From the IMG/VR virus record IMGVR_UViG_3300020183_000087, positions 1 through 56,899 of that record: 56,899 nucleotides of DNA. One strand, 5' to 3'. Both the position numbers and the translations under genes were made by a program. Below are positions 25,101 to 32,449 of the stretch, in pieces. Below the pieces are notes generated by a model, which did not search any database, was not told the DNA's origin, and worked only from the letters and a program-made list of their open reading frames with translations. Origin of the DNA: a virus. Position 1 is the stretch's first letter, and each line of letters opens with the position of its first letter.

Positions 25101-28005
25101 AATCAAGGAGTGTTAGGTGATAAACACCATCTTTTGCATTTGGAACATATTCCTGAACTGTTTCCTTTCTATAAATGTAGAAGGTATTATTAAATTCTTT
25201 TCTTTCATACCTCGGAAGGTTTGTATTTCTTTGATCAATATTATTGGCAAACAAACCTGGGTTTGTTGTCATTCCAACGGTAAATTCTCTTCTATGAGAT
25301 CTAGATACAACAGTATAGACTCCATTATATCCAGTATTAGCTAAACCAACAGTATTTGCGGTCGATACAACGTTAAAGATTTGAACCTTAGATCCAACTG
25401 ACAGTTCATGTGGGACTTCAGTTGTAAAAGATGCTAATCCAACATTACCATCCCAATTTGCATTAGAAATAAATCTAGGATTCCTTAACTCAGAGGTATT
25501 TGATAAAACTACTGGAGCAATACTCTTAAATTTAGCAATCTCAGGATTAGTGAATCCAGAAGTAGTGCCAGATTCTTGCATGATAAATGCATCCTCTGGA
25601 GGTCTGCCAAGAACGGTAGAATCTCTTGGAATAACATATCTGACTTTATAAATTCTATCCTCAAGAGATCTGTTGTCAGGAGTTCTAGTAATAAATGTTT
25701 TTGGAGTTGCCCTACCTAAAGATGCGGTTCCCAATCCAACAATCGTGCTGTAGATTGAATTATTGCTAGCACTTACTGTAATAAACCATTGACCAATAGT
25801 ACTATCATATTGGATGGGGTGTCCAACATCTCCAGACTTTTTATCAGATACTCTAGACTCAATTTGAAGAATACCACCCTTACTATTAACAGTAATGGCA
25901 GACAAACTTACAGTATCATTAAAGGTTTGTGCTAATTTAATTTGATCAGTATTAATTCCCGAAGTGATTGCATAATAAACTTGATTATGTCTTAATCCAT
26001 CAGGAAGTTCACCATCATCACTCAAAATACGAACTGATTCACCATTAATAAATTGGTGTGGTTCAGTTGCGGTAAATATATTGGATGTAATACTATTAAT
26101 ACCAATAGCTGTTCTACCTACTGTAGATAATTTGGTGGCAGTTACCTCATAATTCCCAGTTCCTTGGGTATTTGGCATTACAATGACTGCTTCTTTAGTC
26201 ACACCAACGTTACCAATGTTGATGACGACTTTTAACTTGTCTTGGTGTTTTGCGCCAATTCGATAACCTTCTAATACAGACTTAGGAGGAATATTTCCGT
26301 TAAACTCGTTATATAAGTAAAGTCTTGAAGTATTACCTACCGAAATAGTTTTTTCAACGTCGATAGGAGCAAACTCAATTGTTACCTCATTATTTTCAAC
26401 TCGTTGTGGGGGTAAGATGTGAGTAAGATATCCAGTATCATCTCTTGGGAAAGCATCATTTCTGAATCCTCTACAAACAAGTGCCCTTGCACCAAAGTTT
26501 GAGTTAGAGTTTGTAATAGAATGGTCTCCACCAGATTCTGCAACAAAGTGATTTGCATAACCAATGGCAAACACAGATACCAACTGCAAGAAGGCATCGT
26601 TTGATGCTTTAATGTGAAAGTTTTCGTATGCTGGTTTGTATACTGCAGAAGAATTGGTATGAAGGTTTGCAATAGCAGTAGAATCCTCATAAACGCCAGA
26701 CACTGCATTATATTTTACAAATGCATTATCGTCCTTCTGTAAACCAATGCCAGTAAACTGAGCAACAACCATGGATTTAAATCCATCAGCTTTGCTACCA
26801 TCAGCATGAAGTCCACACATTCCGTAGACGGAACGTAGGGAACAGTTGAAGATATATGGAGAAGCAGAAGTAACGCTATCAACGACAATATTAAGAGTTG
26901 GTGCTCCAGATACAATTGCAGGAAGGGGATTTGAAGGAGCAGAGGATACTTCGTAAGTAATTCTGGTTGAACTTTCTACCGTTTTAATAACAAATGATCC
27001 ATTATAACCGCCACTAGGAATACCCTCAATTCTAATTGGAGTATCTACATCTAGTCCACCAACAGATTCAACAATATCAACAGTAATTTTTTTACTTGAG
27101 ACTGAACCATCTCCAGCCCTAATACTGGAAATTCCTACGTTTTGACCCTTAGAACCAACGATTCTAAATTCATCAATCTTTGATTGAACATCAAGAGAAG
27201 CACTTGGAAAGTCTGGACTAATATCTCTTCCACTAGAAGGACCATAAACTAATCCAATTTTTTGATAGTAAATATCAAGATCAGTTCTGGTTGTATTATA
27301 ATTTAAATAAGTATCGTTAAATTTTACAGGATTAACGCCATCAGCATACTCAAAACAGGTTAACTTATGGTGAGAGAAGTTAGGAACAAACTTTGATGTT
27401 CCATAATCTTTATATACGTTTGAGTTTGGATCTGCATCAAAGAAGGTAAACTGATAGAAGTAACAAGTACCAGTTACACGGAATAAACAAGTAGAATCAA
27501 CAGTATTATCTAAAGGACTTGGAACAAATCTTGGGCGAATCTTTGTTTTACGAAGATCCATACCAACGATTGATGTACCACGGGGAATGATAACTCCACC
27601 GTAGACAGAGTTCATCTTATAAAGATCATTTTCTGGCGAGTCAATATCAAAATCAGAATTTAAAGTAAATTCTGTAAGGTCATTAGAAGTTGCACCACCT
27701 CTAGTTAACCAGTTATTACCAGAGATTGGTGCATTATGTATTGGTATCCATCCTGGTCTATTATCGATGATATGTTCACCAGGATAAACAATGATAGTTG
27801 TTCTACTAAATCTATCATTATCAAATCCTTTTTGATATGAAAATCTTGCTGCTTCAATCAGCGCCCTTTGAATTGTTTTAAAAGGTCTAACTAATGAGTT
27901 ACCTTGGTTTTCAATACTATCTGTAGAGTCTATACAGGAGGGATCGACGTATAGAATATCGCCTCTACTATTCTTCAAAAAATTATCTAAGCGACTAAGA
28001 CCCAT
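22186..28005 (-). CDS. Long tail fibre with S74 chaperone domain
   Basis: A 1939-residue virion protein. The N-terminus (DNFLKNSRGDILYVDPS, then RPFKTIQRALIEAARF and TTIIVYPGEH) resembles large cyanophage structural proteins with a pectin-lyase-like beta-helix. The long middle is beta-rich, made of repeated short strands. The last about 105 residues are a Peptidase_S74 intramolecular chaperone: SDEKLKENI, VIAQEVEKVLPELV, then a coiled coil (EQQQQINELKERLDNL). Such domains trimerise, fold the fibre and cut themselves off at the serine. It is the host-binding fibre or a fibre base. A late box lies upstream and a strong terminator downstream. Confidence 0.85.
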   Translation of the reverse strand: MGLSRLDNFLKNSRGDILYVDPSCIDSTDSIENQGNSLVRPFKTIQRALIEAARFSYQKGFDNDRFSRTTIIVYPGEHIIDNRPGWIPIHNAPISGNNWLTRGGATSNDLTEFTLNSDFDIDSPENDLYKMNSVYGGVIIPRGTSIVGMDLRKTKIRPRFVPSPLDNTVDSTCLFRVTGTCYFYQFTFFDADPNSNVYKDYGTSKFVPNFSHHKLTCFEYADGVNPVKFNDTYLNYNTTRTDLDIYYQKIGLVYGPSSGRDISPDFPSASLDVQSKIDEFRIVGSKGQNVGISSIRAGDGSVSSKKITVDIVESVGGLDVDTPIRIEGIPSGGYNGSFVIKTVESSTRITYEVSSAPSNPLPAIVSGAPTLNIVVDSVTSASPYIFNCSLRSVYGMCGLHADGSKADGFKSMVVAQFTGIGLQKDDNAFVKYNAVSGVYEDSTAIANLHTNSSAVYKPAYENFHIKASNDAFLQLVSVFAIGYANHFVAESGGDHSITNSNSNFGARALVCRGFRNDAFPRDDTGYLTHILPPQRVENNEVTIEFAPIDVEKTISVGNTSRLYLYNEFNGNIPPKSVLEGYRIGAKHQDKLKVVINIGNVGVTKEAVIVMPNTQGTGNYEVTATKLSTVGRTAIGINSITSNIFTATEPHQFINGESVRILSDDGELPDGLRHNQVYYAITSGINTDQIKLAQTFNDTVSLSAITVNSKGGILQIESRVSDKKSGDVGHPIQYDSTIGQWFITVSASNNSIYSTIVGLGTASLGRATPKTFITRTPDNRSLEDRIYKVRYVIPRDSTVLGRPPEDAFIMQESGTTSGFTNPEIAKFKSIAPVVLSNTSELRNPRFISNANWDGNVGLASFTTEVPHELSVGSKVQIFNVVSTANTVGLANTGYNGVYTVVSRSHRREFTVGMTTNPGLFANNIDQRNTNLPRYERKEFNNTFYIYRKETVQEYVPNAKDGVYHLTLLDSSSSPQVAPFQNLRFSQPVKNLYPQLDRDNPDSDPDQTRTFALPSPLGLTEINNPQNSITKEVINKNIRDFVVGFGIVEIQSSSGTAHTIRTQKDHGLNFITRVGITSAGSNYGDGSGSIQTLYNARLVGFAGSTAGKYATANIEIDSAGSISAIKIVEGGSAFGIGNTLSVVGVATTAGWVPGYVTVLNIHNSVGDVIKIDGIRDSRFTDYNNVYRIQSIATGDDENIQVSSSSTIYARYQYTGIQEITGINTNGLSNVNATVLSDVTAYVTGESIGISSLTYNNVTGIASVITNKSHGYLVGNRIKFGGFNQGIYNGEFTISEVYNVTSFAVNVGVGTTTAIASGSGLVYPIGFTAQNSAIDFADEASSSRLVYQYAGITTTLNVALTDPTINTLTVTNATHMGWDLGDYLIVDNEIMRISDSITSNTAIDVFRGLFGTQKQTHVVGAVVRKVRFKPVEFRRNSIIRASGHTFEYLGFGPGNYSTALPERQDRQFRSVERILSQSVSDNGGTPFYNGLDDKGNAYTVTKFTSGATGQDLITNAPIPTVRGEDLTSNSEAIGFDVDLTEQLTVSRGLKVDGGKDNNIVSEFNGPAVFNEKVTINDSVEANSLLVQGDQIIAREYTIGIATPAIAGNVGNVVFDAEPPSGGELGWVYTNDNAWKKFGPIQSEPDNYYVGLWSGTFQGDGSGLFNVSDVWVFDGVGISTITNVGIETTQAKVGYSLYVAGPTLFENNVEFRAQSLTWNITNGFLVNTGISTFNQQVNLNTLKVIGISTFQNDVLITTNADTTGDVNGNYLRFQQTDLALNASYFYGGLKFEGRDVGNDGERGYIKGASEGTSGQFALIFGTQGSGPSAPQERLRINNAGNATFSGTVTANSDEKLKENIVGISNALSKVLDLRGVYFNRIGQTEREIGVIAQEVEKVLPELVHEGPNGTKSVAYQNMVAVLIEAIKEQQQQINELKERLDNL

Positions 28006-28032
28006 TTTATTACTCTAGGATGGCTATTATGA

Positions 28033-28043
28033 TTTATTTATTC
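28033..28043 (-). promoter_or_regulatory. T4-like late promoter box
   Basis: AATAAATAAAT reads on the minus strand 28-38 bases before the ATG of the tail fibre at 28005. It fits the NATAAATA late consensus and the expected late expression of a structural gene. Confidence 0.5.
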
Positions 28044-28067
28044 ATACTAAAAACCATAATCAGAGGT

Positions 28068-28232
28068 TTATTTTCCTGCCAAAATATATTCTACAGTATT
28101 TGCAACATCCTTCATAGCATCTCTAAGATCTGGTCTTTGTCCCGATTCCTGCTTTATAATTGGTCTTGAATCATCGCATAATATCCATCTCCATTGCTGC
28201 ATTTCTTTACAATACCACAGATTAATTTTCAT
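28068..28232 (-). CDS. Small conserved-type hypothetical protein
   Basis: A 54-residue protein starting MKINLWYCKEMQQWRW, with LCDDSRPIIKQESG and a helical end (DVANTVEYILAGK). It overlaps the end of the H-x-G oxygenase gene by 11 bases. From memory, near relatives occur in many T4-like cyanophages. Function unknown. Confidence 0.7.
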   Translation of the reverse strand: MKINLWYCKEMQQWRWILCDDSRPIIKQESGQRPDLRDAMKDVANTVEYILAGK

Positions 28233-29328
28233 TTACAGGACTACTCCAATCGTTAGTAAAAGATCTAAGATACTCTATTTTTTCTAGCATTTCTTGACTA
28301 TCAAGAACAAATTCTTCATTAGCAAAATGAAGTTTGCAGTTGTATTCTAATGCAAGATTCATTATATAGGATCTCCTGAATTTGTCATCTGGTAAAGAGA
28401 AAATACTAAACAAAATGATATGGTCCAGATTAGTATACTTTATAGAATACTCCAAGAATGAGTGATTTCTTCCTTCATTATCTCCAGTTTGATGTGGGAA
28501 CTTATATCCCATTCTAGAGCAATATTCTCTAACGGTTAATGTTTGAAAATATAAGTCAATATATTTGGTTTTAAATCCCTCATACTCAGCATAAGTTATA
28601 ACATTTTCATGTGGAAGAATCTCAACTTTACGGGATTGAATATCAGTATCATGTAACCGTCTAAAATATGCTCCTGGCCATTTTCTATGTGGTTGACCAT
28701 CTCTCAATAACAACCTAACGTCAATACTCATTCTGGTTTTACCAGTTCTATTTGGAATTCCACCATGAATATTCTCTTGAGTAAAAAGTAAGAATGTCCC
28801 TGGAGACATGCTTACTGGATAACATTCTTGAGCACAGACTTCTTCTAATTTTTCATGAGACCATTTTTCCTCCTCAGATCTACGAGTAATTTCCCTACTC
28901 TTATCAATTCCAATAATCTGAAGTGAATTAGTATCAAAAGTTTCTGTAAAAGGCAACCAAACAGTTCTCAATCCAAGTCCATTACCAACCCATCTACCTT
29001 GATGGAATGGGAGAACTGTTCCATTCTTATCTTGGTCTGGAATTGTTGCTCTGATGTTACCAAACTTTTGTATAAGAATATCTGTATCTAATTGAGGAAC
29101 GACATACTCCTCCACCATTTTATCAAACAACACATAAAAATCAGTATCAACAAGATCTTTAGTTAGATGTTTTACTAGTTCACCAACAGAATGTGAAGGA
29201 ACATGTTCATGAAGGTATTGAAGTTCTTTTACTTCTGGATAATACTTTTGAACTAAAGACAATAAAATATCCCCAAAAGGATATTTGTTCATATCATATT
29301 GGTTATGTGTAGCATCAAATATACTCAT
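28222..29328 (-). CDS. 2OG/Fe(II) oxygenase-like protein with H-x-G motif, fused to a second domain
   Basis: A 368-residue protein. Residues 1-210 have the phytanoyl-hydroxylase-like core: VLPFHQGRWVGNG (H109, G111), TVWLPFTETFDTNSL, then TFLLFTQENIHGG (H188) and TGKTRMSIDVR (R199). At the iron site H-x-D has become H-x-G, the change that marks radical halogenases such as SyrB2 (H-x-A) and WelO5 or BesD (H-x-G), where chloride takes the place of the aspartate. Residues 240-345 (LTVREYCSRMGYKF, ILFSIFSLPDD) resemble a small family found beside such oxygenases in sporadic carbohydrate clusters. It could also be a catalytically dead oxygenase. Confidence 0.68.
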   Translation of the reverse strand: MSIFDATHNQYDMNKYPFGDILLSLVQKYYPEVKELQYLHEHVPSHSVGELVKHLTKDLVDTDFYVLFDKMVEEYVVPQLDTDILIQKFGNIRATIPDQDKNGTVLPFHQGRWVGNGLGLRTVWLPFTETFDTNSLQIIGIDKSREITRRSEEEKWSHEKLEEVCAQECYPVSMSPGTFLLFTQENIHGGIPNRTGKTRMSIDVRLLLRDGQPHRKWPGAYFRRLHDTDIQSRKVEILPHENVITYAEYEGFKTKYIDLYFQTLTVREYCSRMGYKFPHQTGDNEGRNHSFLEYSIKYTNLDHIILFSIFSLPDDKFRRSYIMNLALEYNCKLHFANEEFVLDSQEMLEKIEYLRSFTNDWSSPVNEN

Positions 29329-29344
29329 ATCTATCTTTACTCTA

Positions 29345-29416
29345 AGCCCCCGACTGGATTTGAACCAGCGACCAACGGTTTACAAAACCGTTGCTCTACC
29401 ACTGAGCTACAAGGGC
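29345..29416 (-). tRNA. tRNA-Thr (TGT)
   Basis: A 72-base tRNA. The acceptor stem GCCCTTG/CGGGGGC pairs with two G-U pairs, the D arm is normal, the anticodon stem is ACGGT/ACCGT with loop TTTGTAA (anticodon TGT), and the T loop is TTCAAAT. No CCA is encoded. It follows two small genes and the other tRNAs. Confidence 0.92.
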
Positions 29417-29417
29417 A

Positions 29418-29705
29418 TTAATAATCGTCTAATTCTGCTAAAACTTCTGGATTTTCTAACTCCATCTCAAAGAAGCATGGATGTGCTTCTTCCATTATTA
29501 AATATGCAGATGACCTGAATAAGTCTTCTGCAGTATATATGCGGTTATTGTTAGCTTCAATAACAACAGATGGATCTGCTTCTTCTTCTTCGGTTAAATC
29601 ATCCCATGTAAACGGTATAGAATTAACGAAGTACATCACAACAACGTTTTTTATACTCTTTTCTGGAGAATGCCAACAATAAGCTTTGGTGAGTCTAAGC
29701 TTCAT
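29418..29705 (-). CDS. Hypothetical protein
   Basis: A 95-residue protein starting MKLRLTKAYCWHSPEK, with a very acidic middle (DDLTEEEEADPSVVIE) and an acidic end. It ends two bases before tRNA-Thr starts. A late-type box lies 19-25 bases upstream. No domain is recognised. Confidence 0.65.
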   Translation of the reverse strand: MKLRLTKAYCWHSPEKSIKNVVVMYFVNSIPFTWDDLTEEEEADPSVVIEANNNRIYTAEDLFRSSAYLIMEEAHPCFFEMELENPEVLAELDDY

Positions 29706-29723
29706 TCTCTACACCTTTTTTTA

Positions 29724-29730
29724 TATTTAG
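29724..29730 (-). promoter_or_regulatory. T4-like late promoter box CTAAATA
   Basis: CTAAATA on the minus strand, followed by TAAAAAAAGG and the ATG at 29705. It sits in the only gap between tRNA-Leu and the 95-residue gene. Confidence 0.45.
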
Positions 29731-29779
29731 TTTAAGGAAGGCGGAGAGTTATACTCAATCCCTTTATTATTCCTTCCAG

Positions 29780-29862
29780 TAGGGCGAGGGGGACTTGAAC
29801 CCCCACAGGCAATGCCCGACAGATTTTAAGTCTGGTGTGTCTACCGATTCCACCACCGCCCC
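29780..29862 (-). tRNA. tRNA-Leu (TAA)
   Basis: An 83-base class II tRNA. The acceptor stem is GGGGCGG/TCGCCCT with G-U pairs at both ends, the anticodon loop is CTTAAAA (anticodon TAA), the variable arm is long, and the T arm is GGGGG-TTCAAGT-CCCCC. tRNA-Leu(TAA) suits the AT-rich codon use of these phages. Confidence 0.93.
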
Positions 29863-29876
29863 ATAAGAACTTACTC

Positions 29877-30074
29877 TTAGTAAGTAGGTGGATGATACTT
29901 CAAATATTCCCTAAAAGTCATTTTCATTTCTTTTTGGGTCATTCCACAGTGTTTTGCTGCGGCAGGAAGTGTCATCATACAATTAAAAAGACCTTGGTTT
30001 GCTTCCTTGACATTCTCTGGAGTTGTCTTTACAGGCATTTTAATCAGGTCAGAATAAAGAGGTTTTTTTATCAT
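29877..30074 (-). CDS. Small hypothetical protein
   Basis: A 65-residue protein starting MIKKPLYSDLIKMPVK, with a helical core (AAAKHCGMTQKEMKMTF) that resembles a helix-turn-helix and ends FREYLKYHPPTY. It lies between two tRNA genes and is probably on the same transcript. A small DNA-binding role is possible but unproven. Confidence 0.65.
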   Translation of the reverse strand: MIKKPLYSDLIKMPVKTTPENVKEANQGLFNCMMTLPAAAKHCGMTQKEMKMTFREYLKYHPPTY

Positions 30075-30108
30075 GGTTATTTAATTTGCAAATCCCCAGT
30101 AAAGGGGA

Positions 30109-30179
30109 AGCGAATGACGGGGATCGAACCCGTGACACCAACTTGGAAGGATGGGATGTTACCGCTACACCACATTCGC
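30109..30179 (-). tRNA. tRNA-Gly (TCC)
   Basis: A 71-base tRNA. The acceptor stem GCGAATG/CATTCGC is perfect, the anticodon loop is CTTCCAA (anticodon TCC), and the T loop is TTCGATC. The anticodon stem CCATC/GTTGG has one T-T mismatch at the fourth pair. It is the first tRNA behind the strong promoter at 30246-30274. Confidence 0.9.
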
Positions 30180-30245
30180 GTGTGGGGTAATCAGAGAGAA
30201 GATCTAGGCTGAGACTTGGGCGACCCCTCAACTGATTACTCATAT

Positions 30246-30274
30246 ATTATACGAAGTTGCTTCTGGGTTGTCAA
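30246..30274 (-). promoter_or_regulatory. Consensus sigma70 promoter for the tRNA cluster
   Basis: TTGACA (30269-30274) and TATAAT (30246-30251) on the minus strand are 17 bases apart, a full match to the bacterial consensus. The -35 box lies at the centre of GGGTTGACAACCC, the same palindrome core as at 22160. It lies between the stop at 30283 and tRNA-Gly at 30179. Confidence 0.8.
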
Positions 30275-30282
30275 CCCCCCCC

Positions 30283-31035
30283 CTACCAAGGTCCCCCATA
30301 AGCAGGGTTTGATGAGATTCCAATTGCTTCTTCAATATCAACAAGTTTTTCAATATTCTCTTGCTTTTGTCGGTTAAGTCCCCACACCTGCAATTCATAA
30401 TCACCCTTTACTTCTTGTGCTGCGGTTGATGCTGTTGCTTGACTACCAGCGGTAGACCATGTTGAATTATATTGATTGATTAAAGAACTTACATTTACTG
30501 CTGGTCCAGTAATATCAAATACTTTACCAATTTCAGATCCACTAGATTGGAACAGTCTAGTGCTAACCCCAGCACCAAGGTTGGAGCTTGTCAGGACAAC
30601 AAATCCTTCTCCAATAAATGGAAAATCTGAACTATAATCTCCTCCAGATACTTTGGGATAATCATACACTCTTGCCTGATCTGATGTTAAGGTCCCATAT
30701 GCAATAATAACAGTTCCCAAACCAGAAATTCCAAGACTTGCTCCAGTAGCAGTTGCAACTCCAGATACTATACTCCCATATTGAGAGGTTATATTTGAAG
30801 TGCTAGCACCATATCTTGTAGTTGTTAATCCAGTATTTCCACCAATAGCAATAATCTGACTCTTTAAACTATTTGCGGAATTTATACTAGTAAGTGTTTG
30901 ACTTGTCGCTTCCCTAGCAGGACCAGTAAATGAATCCCTCAAAGAACTAGCTATAGCAATTCTTGGTGGTAATTTTTGTTGTTGAAGCAGATACATCTGT
31001 CGATCTGCTTGCAACCTATCTATTACAATTCCCAT
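30283..31035 (-). CDS. Probable virion structural protein
   Basis: A 250-residue protein rich in G, S, T and A (GNTGLTTTRYGASTSN, ATGASLGISGLGTVI), with a charged helical end (NRQKQENIEKLVDIEEA). Low-complexity beta-rich composition and a late-type promoter box point to a structural role. I do not recognise a domain. Confidence 0.6.
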   Translation of the reverse strand: MGIVIDRLQADRQMYLLQQQKLPPRIAIASSLRDSFTGPAREATSQTLTSINSANSLKSQIIAIGGNTGLTTTRYGASTSNITSQYGSIVSGVATATGASLGISGLGTVIIAYGTLTSDQARVYDYPKVSGGDYSSDFPFIGEGFVVLTSSNLGAGVSTRLFQSSGSEIGKVFDITGPAVNVSSLINQYNSTWSTAGSQATASTAAQEVKGDYELQVWGLNRQKQENIEKLVDIEEAIGISSNPAYGGPW

Positions 31036-31057
31036 AAATCATTATATGTGTTTTTTA

Positions 31058-31065
31058 TATTTATT
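31058..31065 (-). promoter_or_regulatory. T4-like late promoter box
   Basis: AATAAATA on the minus strand, followed by TAAAAAAC, 23 bases before the ATG at 31035. The same bases form the leader of the plus-strand gene that starts at 31066, so two divergent genes share this short gap. Confidence 0.5.
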
Positions 31066-31806
31066 GTGAAAATTGCTCTATTATTAACTGGATACATGAG
31101 GAATTGGGAAGACCACTTCTCAAATATCCAGGAAAATATTATAAAAAAATATAACGCCGACGTTTATATCAGTTCATATAGTTACTCAGAACTTTACATG
31201 GGTTCTGGAATAATACAAATTGACACTAAAAAAGTCATAGAGGCATATAAACCAAAAGAATATCTTTTTAGAGATGTAGAGACATTGCCGCCATTTAACT
31301 TTAAAGATGATGGATTAGAAATTAGTGGTAGAGAATGGTCTTACAGAATATTAAGACAATGGTATACAAATTATCTCGGATTACGATTATTCGATCCTAG
31401 AGATTATAATACTGTCATTAAATGTAGATCCGATTTTTCAATTAGAAATTTTAAATTACAATTAGATCAAGATCTGGTTTTACCAGTATGGAAGGTTCAT
31501 CCAGGTCCATGTAATCCAGAAGACTCTTATGTGGATTATTTTGCACATGGAAATGGATATTGGATGAAGAAATATCTCAAATTATATGAACGAACAAAAG
31601 AGATGCACGATAATGATTGGGGTGATGTCTCGCTAGGAGAGACTCTAATCAAATCATACATTGATAGGTATATTGGTTCCGAACATATCACATTAGATTA
31701 TGATATGGATTGGAAAATGAGAGATGAACCTTGGATGTCTGAGGTTCAAAGCATTTATAAAAAATATGATCCTATTAAAGTTGTAACCACTGAGAAGGGT
31801 GAGTAG
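31066..31806 (+). CDS. Glycosyltransferase-like protein, isolated plus-strand gene
   Basis: A 246-residue protein starting at GTG (31066), reading KIALLLTGYMRNWEDHFS, a Rossmann-like beginning shared with small proteins in surface polysaccharide clusters. KYNADVYISSYS and TVIKCRSDFSI follow (the latter looks like a sugar-nucleotide or metal D-x-D-like region), then a C-terminal helical part. No alternative ATG fits the conserved start. It is the only plus-strand gene between 1 and 46183, with a minus-strand gene on each side and a 32-base overlap at its 3' end. This hints at later acquisition. Confidence 0.6.
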   Translation: MKIALLLTGYMRNWEDHFSNIQENIIKKYNADVYISSYSYSELYMGSGIIQIDTKKVIEAYKPKEYLFRDVETLPPFNFKDDGLEISGREWSYRILRQWYTNYLGLRLFDPRDYNTVIKCRSDFSIRNFKLQLDQDLVLPVWKVHPGPCNPEDSYVDYFAHGNGYWMKKYLKLYERTKEMHDNDWGDVSLGETLIKSYIDRYIGSEHITLDYDMDWKMRDEPWMSEVQSIYKKYDPIKVVTTEKGE

Positions 31807-32449
31807 ATCCTTGATGGTAGTCTGGATTAAATGGATTTAAAGTAACTCTAATGTCTCCAGGAATAACCAGTCTTTCTTCTTTTCTTTCAGCAAACTTTTG
31901 AGTAAAATGTCCAGTTTTACTCGGAAAAATTAAAACACTACCCTCAATAGGAGTAATACTATAAACATTACAATTATATCGGTTATACCCAGTAATTAAA
32001 TTCTTTTGAATTGCTTCAGTAAACATATCACCAACACATTCATTGGGATTTTTTTCTTGGGCAATACAAAACTTATCGGATGTCTCACCTGTACTTACAT
32101 AATAAACAAAACTCAGATCTGAAGCGTTATGATTGTGCGGTTTTACTGATGGGGTTTCATCATCTTTGTGATAACCAACCCAGGATTTAATGATATGATA
32201 ATCTAATTTTGAGTGATCAACACTCAAATAATCAAAGTAATTATCAACATGAGTCCGAAGTTCTTGAAAGAATGGTTTGCATGACTCTTTTTGGTGTGCA
32301 AAAATTCTTCCAGAATATTCTGGACTCTCGTTCTGATACCCATCAAACCAATAGTCACGAAGTTCATCAAGATGATTTTTGATTTGTTCATGACACTCCA
32401 CCATCCCCTGGTAAACAATCAGAGGGAACGCTTCATGTACTCGGTGCAT
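31775..32449 (-). CDS. 2OG/Fe(II) oxygenase-like protein
   Basis: A 224-residue protein. VKPHNHNASDLSFVYYVS carries the first metal histidine and acid, SVLIFPSKTGHFTQKF the distal histidine, and EERLVIPGDIRV the arginine that would hold 2OG. This is the short dioxygenase type that recurs in cyanophages. The ATG at 32449 overlaps the stop of the upstream tail gene (TGATG), so it is expressed with tail-tip genes. Hydroxylating a virion protein would fit, but the substrate is unknown. Confidence 0.72.
   Translation of the reverse strand: MHRVHEAFPLIVYQGMVECHEQIKNHLDELRDYWFDGYQNESPEYSGRIFAHQKESCKPFFQELRTHVDNYFDYLSVDHSKLDYHIIKSWVGYHKDDETPSVKPHNHNASDLSFVYYVSTGETSDKFCIAQEKNPNECVGDMFTEAIQKNLITGYNRYNCNVYSITPIEGSVLIFPSKTGHFTQKFAERKEERLVIPGDIRVTLNPFNPDYHQGSTHPSQWLQL

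Noticed and set aside
29345-30179. tRNA genes as an integration site for a prophage
   Set aside because: No integrase gene or repeat of a tRNA end is present, and the phage type is lytic.
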